A stretch of 64,000 nucleotides of DNA from assembly GCF_001286805.1 (NCBI RefSeq), contig NZ_CXYV01000002.1, positions 310,001 to 374,000 of the forward strand. The letters are read 5' to 3'. The notes under the pieces are model-generated. The model did no database searches. It was not told where the DNA came from and saw nothing but the letters and a program-made list of their open reading frames with translations. A program made the translations under genes and the position numbers. This document shows positions 17,261 to 25,569 of the stretch, piece after piece; the stretch's first letter is position 1; each line of letters starts with the position of its first letter. The DNA is from Kallipyga gabonensis (lineage in GTDB: Bacteria; Bacillota; Clostridia; Tissierellales; Peptoniphilaceae).

Positions 17261-17577
17261 GGACCTTCTCCTTTCAAGGGCTTACCTCTTCTCCACTACC
17301 TTGGCCCGGTCAAAGGCACGGGACAGGGGGAGATGAGGCTAAAGACTTCTTTCCCCTATTTTGTCACAGGAGGAGATTTTCGTCAAAAAAAGAAAAGATT
17401 TTTGACGATCGACTGTTTTGGCCTAATTTGGCCATTTGTTGAGACTTCTTCCTGATTTTCTACAGGAATTTCCGGTCTATAGACCGTTTTTGGACGAAAA
17501 CGTTTTAGAATAGATGAAGTGAAAGCTGTCTACCTAAGCGATAATTGGAGTCGCAGGACTCAATAAGGAGGATATTT
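17261..17577. promoter_or_regulatory. Shared regulatory region of the SARP gene and hutH
   Basis: Minus strand: TTGACG (17381-17386) and CAAAAT (17358-17363), 17 bases apart, are a good promoter for the regulator. Plus strand: TAGAAT (17506-17511) is a likely hutH -10 without a proper -35, as expected for an activated promoter. Its -35 position overlaps the perfect 14-bp palindrome CGGTCTATAGACCG (17473-17486). Further upstream TTTGGCC occurs twice, at 17417 and 17427, one helical turn apart, like SARP direct repeats. An AAAACGTTTT palindrome lies at 17497-17506. Confidence 0.5.
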
Positions 17578-19116
17578 ATGGAAAAAGTGATTTTGAATGG
17601 AGAAGACCTGACTCTGGAAGAGGTGGTTGCGGTTGCTCGTGAAAAGGCACCGGTAGAAATCGCCCCGGAAAACATTGAAAAGGTGAAAGAATCCCGGAAA
17701 ATCGTGGACAAAATCGTTGAAGAAGAACGGGTTGTCTACGGTGTTACCACCGGCTTCGGCTCCCTGGCCAAAGTTCATATTGACAAGGATGATTGCTCCC
17801 AGCTTCAGGAAAACCTCATCCGGACCCATTCCTCCGGCTACGGCGATCCTCTGAGTGAAGAAGAAGTTCGTGCTCTTATGCTGATCCGGATCAATTCCCT
17901 GGTCAAGGGCGTTTCAGGTATCCGTCTGGAAACCGTTCAGACCCTCCTCGATATGCTGAACAAGGGTGTCATCCCCCATGTTCCTGAAAAAGGATCCATC
18001 GGTGCATCCGGCGACCTGGCCCCCCTCTCCCACATGGTCCTGCCCATGCTTGGCCTGGGTCGTGCTTTCTATAAGGGCGAACTCATGTCCGGCCAGGAGG
18101 CTATGGACAAGGCCGGCGTTAAGGTTATCCACCTGGAAGCCAAGGAGGGACTGGCTCTCATCAACGGAACCACCGTCCTCACCGCCATCGGTGCTCTTGC
18201 TACCTATGACGCCATCAAGCTGGCTAAATTGGCTGATATTGCCGGTGCCCTTTCCCTGGAAGCTCACCGCGGCATTATCGATGCCTTCTATGAAAAGCTC
18301 CACACCATCCGCCCCCATGCCGGCAACCTGACCACGGCCAAGAACATCCGGACCCTGACCGAGGGCTCTACCTTCATGACCCACACGGCCGAGATTCGTG
18401 TCCAGGATGCCTACACCCTTCGCTGCATGCCCCAGATCCATGGTGCTTCCAAGGATACCATCAACTATGTTGCTGACAAGGTCGCCATCGAAGTCAATGC
18501 GGCCACTGACAACCCCATCATCATCTCCGAGGATGAAGTCATCTCCGGTGGAAACTTCCACGGCGAACCCATGGCCCAGCCCTTCGACTTCCTGGGCATC
18601 GGTGCTGCTGAGCTCGGCAACGTCTCCGAACGCCGGGTTGAGCGTCTGGTCAACGCCCAGCTCTCCGACTTCCCCTCCTTCCTGGTCAAACACCCCGGTC
18701 TCAACTCCGGCTTCATGATTACCCAATACGCCTGTGCCGCTCTCGTTTCCGAGAACAAGGTCCTGGCTCCCCCCGCCTCTGTTGACTCCATCACCTCCTG
18801 CGAGAACCAGGAAGACTTCGTCTCCATGGGAACCATCGCTGCCCGCAAGGCCCGCGAGATCATCAAAAACTCCCGCCGTGTCGTCGCCACCGAGATCATG
18901 GCTGCCGTCCAGGCCATCGACTTCCGCAAGGAAATGACCGATGGAAAGCTGGGCAAGGGCACCCAAGCCGCCTATGACCTCGTCCGGTCCAAACTCGACT
19001 TCATCGCCCACGACAAAGACATCCAGATGTATGACGAGCTGGAAAAGATGACTGACCTCCTGGTCAATGACGACCTCCTCGAGGCTGTGGAAAAAGTCGT
19101 TGAAATTGAGATGTAA
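17578..19116 (+). CDS. hutH: Histidine ammonia-lyase
   Basis: A 512-residue enzyme that eliminates ammonia from L-histidine to give urocanate, the first step of the pathway. The ASGDLAPLSHM segment contains the Ala-Ser-Gly triad (143-145) that cyclises to the MIO electrophile, and YGVTTGFG (from Tyr54) provides the catalytic tyrosine. Length and motifs are normal. The start at 17578 has AAGGAGG 8 bases upstream; an upstream in-frame start is ignored. It is transcribed alone, ends in a terminator, and is divergent from the SARP-type regulator. Confidence 0.95.
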   Translation: MEKVILNGEDLTLEEVVAVAREKAPVEIAPENIEKVKESRKIVDKIVEEERVVYGVTTGFGSLAKVHIDKDDCSQLQENLIRTHSSGYGDPLSEEEVRALMLIRINSLVKGVSGIRLETVQTLLDMLNKGVIPHVPEKGSIGASGDLAPLSHMVLPMLGLGRAFYKGELMSGQEAMDKAGVKVIHLEAKEGLALINGTTVLTAIGALATYDAIKLAKLADIAGALSLEAHRGIIDAFYEKLHTIRPHAGNLTTAKNIRTLTEGSTFMTHTAEIRVQDAYTLRCMPQIHGASKDTINYVADKVAIEVNAATDNPIIISEDEVISGGNFHGEPMAQPFDFLGIGAAELGNVSERRVERLVNAQLSDFPSFLVKHPGLNSGFMITQYACAALVSENKVLAPPASVDSITSCENQEDFVSMGTIAARKAREIIKNSRRVVATEIMAAVQAIDFRKEMTDGKLGKGTQAAYDLVRSKLDFIAHDKDIQMYDELEKMTDLLVNDDLLEAVEKVVEIEM

Positions 19117-19189
19117 TTGAAGGAAGCTCGCTCATGCGAGGCGGATGCACCGCCGGTGCTGATGCCACGCAAGAATTGAAGAAAACAAA

Positions 19190-19226
19190 AGCCCCTGACC
19201 GCCTCTTGGCGACCGGGGGCTTTTTT
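19190..19226 (+). terminator. Terminator of hutH
   Basis: GCCCCTGACCGCC pairs with GGCGACCGGGGGC around a TCTT loop, followed by six T. Confidence 0.9.
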
Positions 19227-19281
19227 GCGGGGGCTCATGTGGCCGGGGCTCATGGTTGCCAGCGGGAGCCCATGGCGGCCC

Positions 19282-19630
19282 TCCTTTTCCCTAAATTTCG
19301 CCAAATGAGGAGGCTCCACTTGGCCCCCTTTCCCCAAATTTTGCCGAATGAGGAGGCTCCGCTTGGCCCCCTTGTTCCCGGATTTCGCCGAATGAGGAGG
19401 CTCCGCTTGGCCCCCTTGTTCCCGCATTCCGCCGGATAAGGAGGCTCCGCTTGGCCTCCCTTTCTCCCGATTTCACCAAATGAGGAGGCTCACCATGGCC
19501 CCCCTTTCCTCCGATTTCACCAAATGAGGAGGCTCACCATGGCCCCCCTTTCCTCCGATTTCACCAAATGAGGAGGCTCCACTTGGCCCCCTTGTTCCCG
19601 GAATTCGCCAAATGAGGGGGCCGGCTCCCC
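19282..19630. repeat. Tandem array, eight units of 43-44 bp (GAGGAGGCTCC family)
   Basis: The word AATGAGG or a variant recurs at 19304, 19347, 19391, 19435, 19479, 19523, 19567 and 19611. Each unit reads roughly TTTCGCCAAATGAGGAGGCT, then CCRCTTGGCCCCC and a variable CTTTCCTCCGA-like tail. Units 5 to 7 are almost identical, which indicates recent expansion. No long open frame is conserved and there are no spacers. Single or paired relatives lie at 12.7 and 42.9 kb. Confidence 0.85.
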
Positions 19631-19661
19631 AGCTCCCTTTGGCCCACCACCCCAAAAACCC

Positions 19662-19744
19662 AAAAGCCCCCAGGTCCAGCTTGAGCGCATTGCAAATCCG
19701 AAGGATTTGCCTAAGCGAAAGTGGGCCTGGGGGCTGCTTTTGTA
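19662..19744. repeat. Nested palindromic element, copy 1
   Basis: The 73 bases 19662-19734 are identical to 20343-20415. The outer arms are AGCCCCCAGGTCCA and TGGGCCTGGGGGCT; the inner hairpin is GCAAATCC-GAA-GGATTTGC at 19692-19710. A T run follows, so it can terminate transcription, but its length and exact repetition suggest a REP-like repeated element. Confidence 0.8.
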
Positions 19745-19761
19745 GTTTCCTAATCCTATGA

Positions 19762-19887
19762 TTATTCCATTTGCTGGCTCATATCGCGTTTTTTATAAAT
19801 CACTCGTATTACTTCAACTCTGTCCTTGTTAAGGCGATAAAAAATGAGGTAATTGGCACATGGAAAGAATCGAATGCTCTGGGACCT
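19762..19887 (-). pseudogene. Remnant of a RelE/ParE-type toxin
   Basis: The minus strand encodes a tail of about 41 residues: SIRFFPCANYLIFYRL, then DRVEVIRVIYKKRDMS and a TAA stop at 19762. This is the typical C-terminal half of ParE/RelE toxins. Upstream in this frame stops occur at once (TAG at 19888-19890), and the antitoxin gene ends 12 bases before the stop of that run. The N-terminal half of the toxin has therefore been lost. Confidence 0.75.
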
Positions 19888-19901
19888 CTAAAGTCATCGA
19901 T

Positions 19902-20204
19902 TCATCCCAAGCTTCTTAACCATTTTTTTCTTACCTCTTTTGAAGTGTTTATGCGACCCTGATTAAGATCCTCAATTCCCTTTTGAATCTCTTGATTAAG
20001 CTCATCCCTAGTTAAGTGATCAAAAAGGAGGTCATCCTCTTTTGGTAATGAAAGCTCAAATGGCATCTTCTTCTGAAAAGCTACCTGTCGTAAGAACATA
20101 TCAATCGCATTGGACATAGGAATTCCAAGCTTGTTCAAAACCCTCTCCGCCTCATCTTTTACCTCTGGCTCGACACGAGAAAAAACGCTTGCTGTTTTTG
20201 CCAT
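19902..20204 (-). CDS. RelB/DinJ-type antitoxin
   Basis: A 100-residue protein of the RelB/DinJ family. Its ribbon-helix-helix N-terminus (ASVFSRVEPEVKDEAERVLNKLG) is followed by SNAIDMFLRQV and an FELSLP turn. It has a strong ribosome-binding site (ACAGGAGGTGG) before the ATG. The downstream partner toxin is only a remnant (19762-19887), so this is an orphan antitoxin. It could act as a repressor or neutralise a related toxin elsewhere. The pair lies between two direct copies of a 73-bp palindromic element. Confidence 0.85.
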   Translation of the reverse strand: MAKTASVFSRVEPEVKDEAERVLNKLGIPMSNAIDMFLRQVAFQKKMPFELSLPKEDDLLFDHLTRDELNQEIQKGIEDLNQGRINTSKEVRKKWLRSLG

Positions 20205-20342
20205 ATTACCACCTCCTGTAAAAACTTTACCACGATAGAGCGATATTTGCTAGCTATAAACCTATGATTTGATAGCTTTTATCCAACTGTTCGCCTGTTT
20301 TCTTCAAGTTCCTCCCCTCGCAATTCCGACCACCCCCACCAT

Positions 20343-20438
20343 AAAAGCCCCCAGGTCCAGCTTGAGCGCATTGCAAATCCGAAGGATTTGCCTAAGCGAA
20401 AGTGGGCCTGGGGGCGAGAGGCCTGGGGGCTGCTTTGT
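20343..20438. repeat. Nested palindromic element, copy 2, with extra 3' arm
   Basis: Bases 20343-20415 repeat 19662-19734 exactly. They are followed by a second GGCCTGGGGGCT arm (20419-20432) and a T-rich tract. It lies between the antitoxin gene and the cyclophilin gene and may act as a bidirectional terminator. Confidence 0.8.
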
Positions 20439-20440
20439 TT

Positions 20441-20965
20441 TTACATCTTTTCCGGAGGATCGTAGCTTTCCCCAAAGGTTTCTGCGGTCACCTTCTTCAT
20501 GACCTGGTCCTCGAGGGGGCGATCCTGGAAGCCGGTCGGGGTCTGGGCAATTTCATCAACGACATCCAGGCCCTCGATGACCTTGCCGAATGCGGCATAG
20601 TCGCCATCGAGATGGGGTGCCGGAGCGTGCATAATGAAAAACTGAGAGCCGGCCGAGTCGGGCATCATGGACCGGGCCATGGACAAGACGCCCCGGTCAT
20701 GTTTAAGGTCGTTGGGGATGCCGTTGGAAGCAAATTCGCCTTGGATGGAGTAGCCCGGGCCGCCCATGCCGGTGCCCTCAGGGTCGCCTCCCTGGATCAT
20801 GAATCCGGGGATGACCCGGTGGAAGATAGTTCCGTCGTAGAAGCCGTCCGCCACCAGGGCCAGGAAGTTCCGGACCGTATTGGGGGCCAGGTCCGGATAA
20901 AGCTCGGCCCGGATGGTCCGCCCTGATTCCATTTCAATCGTCACAATGGGATTTTTCTTTGTCAT
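20441..20965 (-). CDS. Cyclophilin-type peptidyl-prolyl isomerase
   Basis: A 174-residue protein of the cyclophilin family that accelerates cis-trans isomerisation at proline. FHRVIPGFMIQGGDP (about residues 48-62) holds the catalytic Arg and surrounding hydrophobic pocket, and GSQFFIMHAPAPHLDG the substrate-binding region. It has no signal peptide, so it is cytoplasmic. It lies 20 bases after a lipoprotein gene on the same strand and is probably co-transcribed with it. Confidence 0.95.
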   Translation of the reverse strand: MTKKNPIVTIEMESGRTIRAELYPDLAPNTVRNFLALVADGFYDGTIFHRVIPGFMIQGGDPEGTGMGGPGYSIQGEFASNGIPNDLKHDRGVLSMARSMMPDSAGSQFFIMHAPAPHLDGDYAAFGKVIEGLDVVDEIAQTPTGFQDRPLEDQVMKKVTAETFGESYDPPEKM

Positions 20966-20985
20966 ATTGTCTCCTTTTCTTCAAT

Positions 20986-21750
20986 TTACCGGGCTGCCGG
21001 GACTCCGTCCGGCGCCGCCAATTGAAAGTTATCATCCTGGTATTCGATGTCGAAGTTTCCGACCATCTTGTAATCATCCGGGCTCATGCCCATCCCTTCC
21101 ATGGAGTCCGTGATCTGTTCTTTCATGGCTTCCGTTCCATCAAAAGAAAGGCCGATGAGGCGGTAGGTCTTCTGGTCAAACTTCATGGTCATTTTGACAG
21201 GAAGTGTGGTATTTTCGACCTCCGGAAGAACCTCTTGGCCCTGAGCCCCGGTGGACTTAGCAAATTCGTTGAAGTCCAATTCCATATCAAAAACATAGGC
21301 TCCGTCCTTTTCCGTCATTTTCGCCTTCTTCAGCTGGCCTTCCAGCTCCTTGACCTGGTCCTTTCCCGGCAGCATGGTATTTTTCATCAGGGTTTCTTTG
21401 GATAGGCCCTCTGTTTCCTGCCAGCCGCCTCCTTCCTGCTTGACATAGCCATGACCACCGGAAACATAGAACTCCACATCCTGGGCATTCGTCATTCCCA
21501 GCATGGCCATGGTCACCGACATCTTCATGTGGGTGTTGGCCTCCTTATCGGCGGTCAGGTCCATGGTCGATTGAGCTAGGCCCAGATCCATCTCGCCCTT
21601 CATCTTCATTCCGACGGGCTGGCTATCTGCCTGCTTGATGGTGGAGACCACCTCCGCTACTACCTGGTCCTGGGTCTGTGCCTGGGTCGTGCCGGAGCAG
21701 GCCGTCAAAGCCAAGACGCAAACGAGGAAAAATGAGAGGATGCGCTTCAT
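20986..21750 (-). CDS. Lipoprotein of the LppX/LolA-like (DUF6612-type) kind
   Basis: A 254-residue lipoprotein. The N-terminus has a lipobox LTAC with Cys at residue 18. The rest alternates amphipathic strands with Met-rich stretches (MKMKGEMDLG, HMKMSVTM), as in the U-shaped LolA/LppX fold that binds lipids. The family assignment is by pattern, and DUF6612-type proteins are the nearest I recall. It sits on the outer face of the membrane. It precedes the cyclophilin gene. Confidence 0.6.
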   Translation of the reverse strand: MKRILSFFLVCVLALTACSGTTQAQTQDQVVAEVVSTIKQADSQPVGMKMKGEMDLGLAQSTMDLTADKEANTHMKMSVTMAMLGMTNAQDVEFYVSGGHGYVKQEGGGWQETEGLSKETLMKNTMLPGKDQVKELEGQLKKAKMTEKDGAYVFDMELDFNEFAKSTGAQGQEVLPEVENTTLPVKMTMKFDQKTYRLIGLSFDGTEAMKEQITDSMEGMGMSPDDYKMVGNFDIEYQDDNFQLAAPDGVPAAR

Positions 21751-21869
21751 GAGATCTTCCTTTCTCCCTAATGGGCTGAGTACATCGATTCGGACAATGG
21801 ATGATGGTGAATGCGTTTTCTTTCCATAAAAATTATATCATTAGGCCGAGATAAAGAAAAAGCCATCCC

Positions 21870-22925
21870 TTATTCTCTCAGGGCAGTGATGGGAACCACA
21901 TACACCCCATCTTCCCTCTGATAAACAGCATGGCTTAAGCCACATAGGACGCAAAGGACTTCCGGTCCTTTTAACCCATCCTCGGCAAATTGTTTCTTGA
22001 TCGCCAAAAGATGCTTTGCCGCCTTGTCAATCTGTCCGGCACCCAACTTGATTTCAAAAGCAGCCCAGTCACCATCATCAAAGGAAATAACCGCATCTAT
22101 CTCATTCCCCTTATAATCCTGGTAGTGTGATAGCTTCCCTCCAAAAGATTCCGCATAAATGAGGAGGTCCCGTTCACATAAGGATTCGAAAAGGAAACCG
22201 AAGGTGTTAAGGTCCTGAATCAACGCTTCTTCGGTGACACCTAGTAAGGCCGCCGGAAGAGAAGGATCAACGAAATGTCGCTTGGCTTGTTGCTTAATAG
22301 GAACAGAGGAGCGAATATTGGATGAGAAAGCTTTCTGGTCTTCGATCAAGAAAAGACGGTCAAAAAGGGCTAAATAATTGCTCACCGTCTCTCTATTAAT
22401 AGGATTTCCATCATGGAAGCTAATATCCCGAATCAATGTTTGAATGCTAGCTGTGGTCGATTCATTTCTCGCCAAAGATCGCAGAAGGGCTTCCATTTTG
22501 TTTGTATCACGGTTAACCCCTTCCAAACGGTAAATATCATGGTTAATGACCTGATGAAGATATTCTCTTGGGACCTGATAGGCGTCCTCCCTTGTTACTG
22601 ACAAAGAACCCGGCCACCCTCCTCGAATAATAAAATGGGCGAGGTCCTCTATTTTACTTTCTTCAACAAGATGGTTTGTGAAATCCTTCCGGCAGATCGC
22701 CTGGAGTGAAACGACTCCGCTGGACTCTCCGGATTCATAGAGTGACATGGGTCGCATACGAATGGACCCAATTCTCCCCGCCCCACTATGGAGAATTCCC
22801 TTCTGGGTGGGCGTAGATGATCCTGTCAGGATAAATTGCCCCAACTCACCCCTCCGATCCACCTCATAGCGGACAGCATCCCATAGGCTTGGCACCTCCT
22901 GCCATTCATCCAGCAGGATTTTCAA
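21870..22925 (-). pseudogene. 5'-truncated AAA ATPase of the DUF4143 family
   Basis: The reading frame encodes about 351 residues, beginning directly at the Walker B region (KILLDEWQEVP). It has the GQFILTGSS sensor-1 segment, the DUF4143 part and the C-terminal nuclease-like region (NEIDAVISFDDGDWAAFEIKLG). The Walker A loop and the first 60 to 70 residues of the family are missing. Upstream the sequence dissolves into 23-bp repeats copied from this same Walker B segment, up to the end of hutD. No credible start or ribosome-binding site exists, so the gene is most likely dead. Confidence 0.8.
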
Positions 22926-23060
22926 GCTTCACCCAGCAGAATTTCTATTTTTCAACCAGCAGGATTTTCAATCTTCATCCAGCAGAATTTCTACTTTTCA
23001 ACCAGCAGGATTTTCAATCTTCATCCAGCAGAATTTCTACTTTTCAACCAGCAGGATTTT
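22911..23060. repeat. Tandem array of 23-bp (46-bp) units joining a broken AAA gene to hutD
   Basis: CAGCAGG occurs at 22911, 22957, 23003 and 23049, and CAGCAGA at 22934, 22980 and 23026. The array is thus seven half-units of 23 bp, or just over three units of 46 bp. On the minus strand each half-unit reads AAATCCTGCTGG or AAATTCTGCTGG, coding ILL. The first half-unit is the hutD tail (KILLVEK) and the last is the Walker B of the AAA gene (KILLDEW). Confidence 0.9.
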
Positions 23061-23654
23061 CTGAGCTTTTTCACCAACCCCCACCTCCCCCACCACAAGG
23101 GGGCTTTCGGCGGACACTACTTCCAATAGAAAGAGGGCATCCTCTTCCTCCACCAGGGCCAGATGGCCGGCGGGGAGGTCCTGGGGATCCCCGCTGCCCA
23201 GGCGGATGCGAGCGTCAGCCGGAGAGTAGGCAAAGAGGAGGCCCCGGCGTTTGGGAACATAGGCCTCCCCCGGACGGAGGACAGCCAGCTGGGTGGGGAG
23301 GTCTTCCCGGACGATGAGGTTGAAGTCCCGGCAGTCCAGGCTGTTGCCGGATTGGGTGGTCCATGCGCCGGAAAAGTAGTCTACCTCATAGGGAACAAGG
23401 TCCCGCCGGTAGAGGGGCTGGCCCTGGGGGTCAGCGTGGGCCAGCCAGAGGCTGCCGGCCAGGGGAAGGATGTAGCGCTGGTAGCCGGTAAAGTCCGAGA
23501 AGACGGACTCCGTCCCGGTGAAGCTGGCAGATGAGATCCGGAAAAGGAAGGTCCGGTCCTTGAAGTTCTCCCCTTCCGGGAAGATGGTCAGCTCAGTGGT
23601 CTCGCCGCCCGACCAGGTCGATCGACGGAATGCGTCCGGTGGAATGATCCTCAT
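23037..23654 (-). CDS. hutD: HutD/Ves family protein
   Basis: A 205-residue cupin-like protein of the HutD/Ves family, found with histidine-utilisation genes and proposed to limit or modulate hut expression. STWSGGETTELTIFPEG (about residues 12-28) and the FRISSAS segment near 37-43 are conserved family parts. AGGAGGAACC precedes the ATG. The last residues (AQKILLVEK) lie inside the 23-bp repeat array and may not be the original C-terminus. It is not adjacent to the other hut genes, which are 4 kb or more away. Confidence 0.85.
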   Translation of the reverse strand: MRIIPPDAFRRSTWSGGETTELTIFPEGENFKDRTFLFRISSASFTGTESVFSDFTGYQRYILPLAGSLWLAHADPQGQPLYRRDLVPYEVDYFSGAWTTQSGNSLDCRDFNLIVREDLPTQLAVLRPGEAYVPKRRGLLFAYSPADARIRLGSGDPQDLPAGHLALVEEEDALFLLEVVSAESPLVVGEVGVGEKAQKILLVEK

Positions 23655-23780
23655 GGTTCCTCCTCATGTCATTTGCTTTCGATAGGCAGATCTTTCTTAC
23701 GACTTATTTTACCAAGTTAGGTCCGATGAGCCCAAGGATCTTTCTCGAAAATCCCATAATATCCCCAAGCTCGACGGTTA

Positions 23781-23789
23781 TGGTAAAAT
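23781..23789 (+). promoter_or_regulatory. Extended -10 promoter of the DUF368 gene
   Basis: TGG-TAAAAT at 23781-23789 lies 33 bases before the start codon, with no clear -35. A TAGGAGG ribosome-binding site follows. Confidence 0.5.
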
Positions 23790-23821
23790 AAAACCGCTTA
23801 CCATAGGAGGTATATCTACAT

Positions 23822-24721
23822 ATGGAATCTTCAAAGAATCTCATTCAAGCCCCCAATGCGGGTCCCGGGCTGCAGAACTGGGTCATCCGCCTGGTCAAGG
23901 GCATTTTAATCGGCATCGGGGGCATCCTCCCCGGCCTATCCGGCGGGGTCCTCTCCGTTATCTTCGGGGTCTACCAACCCGCCATCCGCTTCCTTTCCAA
24001 TATCCGGAACCACTTCCTGGCCAATGTCCGCTTCTTCATCCCTATCGGCATCGGCGGCCTGGCCGGCATCTTCCTCTTCTCCATCTTCGTGGAGAAGGCC
24101 TTCGGCCAATATGCGGCCCAATTCGTCTGCCTCTTCATCGGCTTCGTCATCGGGACCTTCCCTTCCTTATATAAGCAAGCCGGCAAGGAGGGACGGGACT
24201 CAACCGACCTGGTCCTCATAGTGATCTGGGCCATGATTATCTTTGCCCTCATGTTCCTGGGACGGAATTTCCCCAAGATCCAACCCTCTCCCCTGGTCTG
24301 GTTTTTCTCGGGTGCCGTGGTTGCCTTGGGCTTTATTGTCCCCGGCATGTCCCCCTCCAACTTCCTGATCTACTTCGGCCTCTATGACAAAATGGCCGGA
24401 TCCCTGGTCGGCCTGGACTGGTCCATGATCCTCCCCTTCTCCCTGGGTATCATCCTCTGTATCCTCGCCCTGTCCAAGGTCGCCACCTACCTCTTTGACC
24501 ATAACTACTCCAAGATTTTCCATTCCGTCCTCGGCATGGTCGTCGGATCCACCCTGGGGATCTTCCCCGCCATCATCCTCCCCGCGTACACGGCAGAAGG
24601 CCTGGCCCAGGCCAGCCTGACCTTTCTCCCGGCCCTGGCTTTCGGAGCGGTTATGTTGGCGGCCGGGATCCTCATCTCCTACCGTTTCTCCAAACTAGAA
24701 GAGGAAGTGTCGTATGAATGA
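23822..24721 (+). CDS. DUF368 membrane protein, probable undecaprenyl-phosphate translocase
   Basis: A 299-residue polytopic protein with about eight helices. The GxxxPGxSGG and VPGMSPSN motifs (near residues 33-42 and 172-180) are the two re-entrant signatures of DUF368. Members of this family have been shown to recycle undecaprenyl phosphate across the membrane (PopT). It would act with UppP (40072) in lipid-carrier recycling. Its 3' end overlaps the NYN gene by 8 bases. Confidence 0.85.
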   Translation: MESSKNLIQAPNAGPGLQNWVIRLVKGILIGIGGILPGLSGGVLSVIFGVYQPAIRFLSNIRNHFLANVRFFIPIGIGGLAGIFLFSIFVEKAFGQYAAQFVCLFIGFVIGTFPSLYKQAGKEGRDSTDLVLIVIWAMIIFALMFLGRNFPKIQPSPLVWFFSGAVVALGFIVPGMSPSNFLIYFGLYDKMAGSLVGLDWSMILPFSLGIILCILALSKVATYLFDHNYSKIFHSVLGMVVGSTLGIFPAIILPAYTAEGLAQASLTFLPALAFGAVMLAAGILISYRFSKLEEEVSYE

Positions 24722-25520
24722 TGAAGCTCGCTATGCTGTCCTGATCGACGCAGAAAATGTCTCCCCCAAGTACATCCAGATTATCTTTGATGAGGTCTCC
24801 AATTACGGGCTAACCACCTACCGACGGATCTATGGGGACTGGACCTCCAATGAAAACTCCGGTTGGAAGTCCACCCTTCTGGATGCCTCCATCACCCCCA
24901 TCCAGCAATACACCTACACCTCCGGCAAGAACGCCTCGGATTCAGCCCTCATTATCGACGCTATGGACATCCTCTACACCATGTCGGTGGACGGCTTTGT
25001 CCTGGTCTCCTCGGACTCCGACTTCACCCGCCTGGCCTCCCGCCTCCGGGAATCCGGCATGCACGTCATCGGCATGGGAGAATCCAAAACCCCCTCCGCC
25101 TTCATCGCCGCCTGCAACTCTTTCAAATACCTGGACGTCCTCTATGACTCCAGCCGTGAGGGCAAGGAGGAAGAGGAGCGAGAAGAAGAGCCGGCCACCG
25201 CCAAACCCTCCAGCAGCCGGAAGTCCCCCTCATCCAACAACCGGCCCCACAGCAAGTCCTCCAAGTCCAAGGCCGGGACCTCCATCTCCATCATCAAGCG
25301 GTCCATCAACAACATCATCCAGGAAAACTCCGATGAAGAAGGCATGATCTCCCTGGCCAACCTGGGCAACCAGTTGGTCAAACGCCATCCCGACTTCGAC
25401 GTCCGAAACTACGGCTACACCAAACTCGCCTCCTTCATCCCCACGGTGAAAAACGTCAAATTGGAAACCCGAAAAAACTCCAAGGACGGCGCCAACCAAC
25501 TCTTCGTCAAGTTGAAGTAG
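24714..25520 (+). CDS. NYN-domain nuclease-like protein with C-terminal OST-HTH/LOTUS domain
   Basis: A 268-residue protein. Residues 5-140 form a NYN/PIN-like domain (VLIDAENVSP with the acidic pair near 12-14, GFVLVSSDSDFTRLA near 93-107). A linker rich in Ser, Lys and Pro (150-185) follows, and the last 75 residues match an OST-HTH/LOTUS RNA-binding module (NLGNQLVKRHPDFDVRNYG). It is probably an RNA nuclease or RNA-binding factor. Translation is coupled to the DUF368 gene by an 8-base overlap. Confidence 0.85.
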   Translation: MNDEARYAVLIDAENVSPKYIQIIFDEVSNYGLTTYRRIYGDWTSNENSGWKSTLLDASITPIQQYTYTSGKNASDSALIIDAMDILYTMSVDGFVLVSSDSDFTRLASRLRESGMHVIGMGESKTPSAFIAACNSFKYLDVLYDSSREGKEEEEREEEPATAKPSSSRKSPSSNNRPHSKSSKSKAGTSISIIKRSINNIIQENSDEEGMISLANLGNQLVKRHPDFDVRNYGYTKLASFIPTVKNVKLETRKNSKDGANQLFVKLK

Positions 25521-25569
25521 GTGGCTCATGAGGCGACGGTAGGGTCATGAGGCCGGTCCGCCCAGGGCG

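Noticed and set aside
17490-17511. CcpA-type catabolite site before hutH
   Set aside because: AAAACGTTTT has the centre of a cre site, but at least three conserved flanking positions do not fit.
19282-19630. CRISPR array
   Set aside because: The whole 43-44 bp unit is repeated with gradual changes; there are no unique spacers of constant length and no cas genes. The same holds for the arrays at 25.6 and 39.7 kb.
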